From: Kofleriaceae bacterium
Lineage (GTDB): Bacteria > Myxococcota_A > Polyangia > Haliangiales > Haliangiaceae
DNA: 6,292 nt
NCBI GenBank assembly: GCA_024642805.1
Contig: JAHEAK010000319.1
Coordinates: 1-6,292 of the forward strand
Direction of reading: 5' to 3'
Every line of letters begins with the position of its first letter. The first letter of the stretch is position 1. Below the pieces are notes generated by a model. That model was not told the origin of the DNA, ran no database searches, and saw nothing but the letters and a program-made list of their open reading frames with translations. The translations under genes were made by a program, and so were the position numbers. Shown here in pieces: positions 5,773-6,292 of this stretch.

Positions 5773-6292
5773 ATGTCAAACGCAGATCGGGTGATGGAGC
5801 TGTACAAGGGGGAGATTCATTCTGCTGAGGGGCAGCGAATCTGTCGGGAACGGATCCATTGGATCTGTGCGCAGATTCAGGGAAAGAAGGTTCTGGATAT
5901 CGGCTGCAGTCAGGGCATCGTCGGCTTTCTGGCGGCGCGCGAAGGTCGCGAAGTCATCGGCATCGACGTTGAAGAAGCCGCGATTCAGTACGCCGAAGCT
6001 GAGCGAGCCTTGGAGAGCGCCACCGTGCAGGAACGGCTGCGCTTCGTTCACGTCGACGTGTTTTCGCCCACGCTCCCCGCGATTTTGGGTGTCGACGATT
6101 TCGATACCATCGTCCTTGGCGAGGTCCTGGAACACCAAACCAATCCGCGCAATTTCCTGGAGCGGGCCTGCGAGTTCTTGCGCCCTGGCGCACGCCTGAT
6201 CGGATCGACTCCCTTCGGGCTACACCCGCATGACGATCACAAATACACCTTCTACCTTTCTGACTTCCTGGCGATGGTCGACGGGGTTGCCA
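5773..6292 (+). CDS. Class I SAM-dependent methyltransferase domain protein (3' partial)
   Basis: The frame is open from the ATG at 5773 to the right edge with no stop, giving 173 residues. Motif I is VLDIGCSQG (40-48), the SAM-binding glycine-rich loop; the acidic residue at the end of strand 2 is D65 in GIDV; D95 lies at the expected next site; GEVLEH (116-121) and FLRPGARLIGSTP (135-147) are the post-I and motif III regions. This pattern is that of the UbiG/Methyltransf_11/23-type fold. The acceptor cannot be read from the sequence; next to capsule genes, O- or N-methylation of a capsule sugar is a reasonable inference. Related domains in polysaccharide loci are sometimes the first part of larger glycosyltransferase fusions, which the truncation leaves open. 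No clear ribosome binding site precedes 5773; an in-frame ATG at 5794 is an alternative start. An in-frame TAG at 5740 limits any upstream extension. Confidence 0.85.
   Translation, partial: MSNADRVMELYKGEIHSAEGQRICRERIHWICAQIQGKKVLDIGCSQGIVGFLAAREGREVIGIDVEEAAIQYAEAERALESATVQERLRFVHVDVFSPTLPAILGVDDFDTIVLGEVLEHQTNPRNFLERACEFLRPGARLIGSTPFGLHPHDDHKYTFYLSDFLAMVDGVA

Noticed and set aside
5776..6138. Open frames at 5776-6138 (-) and 5867-6199 (+) near the right edge
   Set aside because: Both overlap the methyltransferase frame from 5773, which carries all expected SAM-binding motifs; they are shadows.

Overview
The window is a GC-rich stretch of a Gram-negative genome holding a group 2 / Kps-type capsular polysaccharide export locus (ABC-transporter dependent, with a Kdo-phospholipid anchor). 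The phospholipid-linked Kdo system implies an outer membrane. Protein similarity to the E. coli kps and Neisseria/Haemophilus-type families suggests a proteobacterium, most likely gamma or beta, but no gene here fixes the taxon.

Layout. Bases 1-1910 (+) hold the 3' part of kpsC, a two-domain beta-Kdo transferase cut by the left edge. kpsS (1900-3159, +) overlaps its end and starts with GTG behind a good ribosome binding site. A 33-bp gap with a possible shared hairpin separates this pair from a convergent operon on the minus strand. That operon is transcribed kpsM (5608-4760), kpsT (4763-4098), kpsE (4101-3193), each gene joined to the next by a 4-base ATGA overlap. A 164-bp AT-richer gap (5609-5772) separates kpsM from a divergent plus-strand gene at 5773. 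That gene encodes a class I SAM-dependent methyltransferase and runs off the right edge.

How the genes work together. KpsS adds the first Kdo to phosphatidylglycerol and KpsC extends it to a poly-Kdo linker. The capsule chain, made by enzymes outside the window, is built on this linker. KpsM and KpsT form the inner-membrane ABC exporter, and KpsE is the periplasmic co-polymerase/adaptor that links it to an outer-membrane channel. That channel (KpsD type) and the CMP-Kdo supply genes (kpsF, kpsU) are not in the window. The methyltransferase may be the first gene of the strain-specific glycan region to the right.

I see no RNA gene, mobile element, CRISPR array or clearly novel system. The points most worth checking are a KpsE with a shortened coiled coil, a long exact in-frame repeat between the two KpsC domains, the split and convergent gene arrangement, and the palindromic divergent intergenic region.
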